Source: Prorocentrum cordatum
Taxonomy: Eukaryota; Sar; Dinophyceae; Prorocentrales; Prorocentraceae
Assembly: GCA_963575745.1 (NCBI GenBank)
Contig: CAUYUJ010019882.1
Location: 247,501-275,000, forward strand
Direction: 5' to 3'
Length of the DNA: 27,500 bases
Shown here one piece after another: positions 25,311-27,500 of this stretch. The notes beneath the pieces were generated by a model that had not been told where the DNA came from, did no database searches, and saw only the letters and a program-made list of their open reading frames with translations. Every line of letters begins with the position of its first letter. Position 1 is the first letter of the stretch. The translations under genes were made by a program, and so were the position numbers.

Positions 25311-25457
25311 TATTCCGCCGCGGGGTCGCCCAGGCATAGCACGTGCGTGAACATCGCGGCGCATGGTCGGCATGAACGGTCTCGGAACTGGCGCTGGCAG
25401 CCCTGCTCGTGGGGCGGCCTCGCGTGGCCCCAGGCCCGAATCCTTCGGGCCCGAGGC

Positions 25458-25560
25458 TCCTCCTCCTCCTCCTCCTCCTCCTCCTCCTTCTTCGTCCTGC
25501 TCCTCCTCCTCCTCCTCCTCCTTCTTCGTCCTCCTCCTCCTCCTCCACCTCCTCCTCCTC
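25458..25560 (+). repeat. (CTC)n microsatellite
   Basis: CTC triplets with TTCTTCGTC interruptions. Confidence 0.95.
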
Positions 25561-25774
25561 GACCGGAGACTGCCTCCAGGCTTTGGGCTCAACGAGATAA
25601 AAGCTCGTGAGTTTCGCAGGCTGTGCAGAGCTCGGGATTCCGACGATCCGCCGGGCGAGGGTGTCTTGTTTTCCTGAGGGGGGCCCTGTCGCTGGCCCAC
25701 GGTATGCAGCCTGTCCGAGCCGCGCCGTGTTGACAAGAGGGTCCTCTTCGATGGCCCCCCTCAAGGTTTTTGGA

Positions 25775-25810
<36 letters not shown>

Positions 25811-25840
25811 TTGTTCCCCTTAGAGGGAACCGAACTCTAC
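25775..25840 (+). repeat. (CT)n with downstream hairpin
   Basis: About 18 CT units (25775-25812) followed by GTTCCCCTTAGAGGGAAC, a hairpin. Confidence 0.85.
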
Positions 25841-25884
25841 ACACCGACGCTTTCCCCGGCCCTGCACTGAAATCTGCAATCAGG

Positions 25885-25975
25885 AAAACGGATCCTGGTG
25901 TGTACGGGATCCTGGTGTATACATGTTTCGTTGTTTCCCCGAGAAGCGGATCAACGAGTATACACCACACCACAC
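25885..25975 (+). repeat. GGATCCTGGTGT direct and inverted motifs
   Basis: GGATCCTGGTGTGTAC (25891) and GGATCCTGGTGTATAC (25908) are tandem. GTATACACCACACCA (25958) is their complement, forming a possible stem-loop around TTTCGTTGTTTCC. Confidence 0.6.
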
Positions 25976-26058
25976 CACCCCGACGTCGCCCCCGACCCTC
26001 AAGAAGTCCCGGGACCGGAAAACAGCCCGACAATGGTCATGGATATGCTCCTGTTTCC

Positions 26059-26110
26059 GCTCTCTCTCTCTCTCTCTCTCTCTCTCCGTCCCCCGTAGTT
26101 AGGGGGAAAA
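26059..26110 (+). repeat. (CT)n with downstream hairpin
   Basis: About 14 CT units, then CCCCCGTAGTTAGGGGG, a hairpin in the same relative place as at 25820. Confidence 0.85.
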
Positions 26111-26466
26111 CAAACCTACCTCGCTTTTGACCACCCTCGCTTCCAAGAGATACCAAACGATGCCAAACTGCAGCCTGTACTGGTCAGGCCGCTTGACGAG
26201 GAGGCGCATGGTATGGCTTGGTTTTGCCTGGAAGCGAAAGCGGGGTAGGTAATTCACGCTCTGAGTAGTGGCGTGCACAGTCCTCCTCGACCAGCCGAGG
26301 AGGACCCCGGCGGCAACGCCGCCTGCAGAGCTGGCGGAGGTGGGCGGCGGCAGGGGGCGCAGGGCCAGCGGGTCGTCCTCGGGCGGCAGCTCAAGCGTGC
26401 AGCCTGGGCCGGGGCTGCCGGGGCGTCGTCGCAGGAAGAGGTCCTGCTCCGCCTCCGCCTCCCTTC
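26111..26466. other. No gene recognised
   Basis: Mixed GC-rich DNA; Gly/Ala/Arg-rich frames feed into the CTC repeat. Confidence 0.4.
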
Positions 26467-26745
26467 CACCTCCTCCTCCTCCTCCTCCTCCTCCTCCTCC
26501 TCCTCCCTCCTCCTCCTCCCCCCTCCTCCTCCTCCTCCCACTCCCCTCCTCCTCCTCCTCCTCCTCCTCCTCCTCCTCCTCCTCCTCCTCCCTCCTCCCT
26601 CCTCCTCCTCCTCCTCCTCCTCCTCCTCCTCCTCCTCCTCCTCCTCCTCCTCCTCCTCCTCCTCCTCCTCCTCCTCCCTCCTCTCCTCCTCCTCCTCCTC
26701 CTCCCTCCTCCTCCTCCTCCTCCTCCTCCTCCTCCTCCCCCCATC
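26467..26745 (+). repeat. (CTC)n polypyrimidine tract, about 280 bp
   Basis: Nearly uninterrupted CCT/CTC triplets with occasional CCCT slips. It mirrors the GGA tract at 17767-17985 on the opposite strand. The Ser/Pro/Leu- and Glu/Arg/Gly-homopolymer frames here are artefacts. Confidence 0.98.
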
Positions 26746-27140
26746 CTCCTCATCCTCGGCCACGTTATCTTTCTCAATGTCTTCCCAAGCGATCGCCATC
26801 GCTTCACCCTCCCCCCTCCCGCCCCAGCGATCGACATCGCTTCACCATGCCCGTTCCCGCCAGCGGCCGTTCAACTGCTACAAAGAAAACGATTTCATAC
26901 AGGGATGAGGACGGTGGAGTCGGCAAAGAGAATGAGGAGGAGGAGGAGGAGGAGGCGGAGGATACACATACACATGCGCGCTGGCCCGGGTTCGCGAGAA
27001 CAACATCATCGTACCCGTCGGTGGGGGACGAGGGGAATGTAAAGGGTAAGTGAGGAGCTTCTGCTTAATAGTGCAAAGAAGTGGTACTTCAGTTATGAAC
27101 AGTAAATGCCAAGACTTATATGTAGCTTGCCACGATCAGC
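26746..27140. other. No gene recognised
   Basis: AGCGATCGNCATCGCTTCACC occurs twice as CCAAGCGATCGCCATCGCTT (26787) and CCAGCGATCGACATCGCTTC (26823). A (GGA)n patch lies at 26935-26957. The last 90 bp are AT-richer and unique. Confidence 0.45.
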
Positions 27141-27275
27141 CAAATTCGCCGGCCCAACGGGCCAGAGGCGTGCTAAGATCTCCGGTAACTACTTAACAAC
27201 ATTTCTAGTTCGCGCGCGCGGGGCGGCCCATGGGGGGCCCCGGACGAAAAGTACCCCGGCCGATCCCGGCCGGGT
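27141..27275 (+). mobile_element. Conserved leader of a composite repeat, copy 2
   Basis: Same order of motifs as at 8668: CAAATTCGCCGGCCCAACGG, GCGTGCTAAGATCTCCGGTA, ATTTCTAGTTCGCGCGCGCG, GGGCGGCCC and CGAAAAGTACCCCG. Upstream DNA is unrelated to that of copy 1. Confidence 0.87.
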
Positions 27276-27369
27276 CCCGGGCGATCCCCAGGGGGGAGGC
27301 TATTTTTCGCCACCCCTCACGAGGATCGTGGCCTCCGAGGGGGGGCTGCAATCGACTACTTCCCCTCCC

Positions 27370-27500
27370 GCCCCAAGGGGCCCCCAAGAGCCCCCCAAGA
27401 GGCCCCAGGGGAGCCCAATACGCCGCCGAGGAGCCCCAAGACGCTCCCAGGAAGCCCCCAAGAAGCCCCCAAGACGGCCCCAAGAGGCCCCAAATAGCGC
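27370..27500 (+). repeat. 10-11 bp array F, cut by the window end
   Basis: CCCCAAGGGGCCCCCAAGAG, CCCCAAGACGCTCCC and CCAAGACGGCCCCAAGAGGC units in the same orientation as array A, following leader copy 2. Confidence 0.85.

Noticed and set aside
26254-27053. Ser/Pro/Leu and Glu/Arg/Gly homopolymer frames
   Set aside because: Direct products of the CTC repeat on the two strands.

Overview
This GC-rich 27.5 kb window looks like nuclear DNA of a dinoflagellate. The decisive clue is at 2048-2067 on the minus strand: TCCGTAACCATTTTGGCTCA matches the first 20 nt of the dinoflagellate trans-spliced leader (DCCGTAGCCATTTTGGCTCAAG) at all but one position. It lies 40 nt upstream of an ATG, so the DNA downstream is a reverse-transcribed, reinserted mRNA copy. 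The repeat load, high GC and lack of ordinary gene structure fit a large GC-rich dinoflagellate genome. Prorocentrum is a plausible guess from base composition, but the species cannot be fixed from sequence alone.

There is no intact gene I can defend. The best coding relics are the SL-tagged retropseudogene (1032-2047, minus), a coding-like remnant with one stop (4242-4835, minus) and three short unrecognised open segments (16330-16430 minus, 18028-18285 minus, 24883-25134 plus). Most other long ORFs are by-products of stop-poor repeats.

The main content is repeats. (1) At least nine families of short inverted-repeat (MITE/foldback-like) elements, called H1-H9 here. H2 has three copies, each with its own perfect 4-bp target-site duplication (ACCC, GCAC, TCCT). 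H4 has an 8-9 bp duplication. H9 is flanked by TA. No transposase is visible, so they are non-autonomous. (2) A composite repeat with a conserved leader of about 135 bp (8668 and 27141) followed by arrays of a 10-11 bp unit (21 bp per double unit, close to two helical turns). Three arrays carry a shared non-repetitive core. (3) Satellite-like tandem repeats with periods near 80, 79, 53, 88, 12 and 9 bp, and a G-rich 12-bp minisatellite present twice with the same 3' tail. (4) Long microsatellites: CT, TA, GACA/GGCA, GGA, ATGT, GAC, TCG and CTC.

Layout: 0-3.2 kb degenerate 80-bp repeats interrupted by the retropseudogene; 3.7-6.6 kb short tandem repeats and a coding remnant; 6.6-8.6 kb very GC-rich DNA and the 88-bp array; 8.7-13.6 kb composite arrays interleaved with H1, H3, H5, H2 and H6; 13.8-21.3 kb further inverted-repeat elements (H6, H7, H4, H5, H8, H2, H1) and G-rich minisatellites; 22-24.4 kb 9-bp repeat, an inverted composite array and tetranucleotides; 24.4-27.5 kb microsatellites, H9 and the start of a second composite element.
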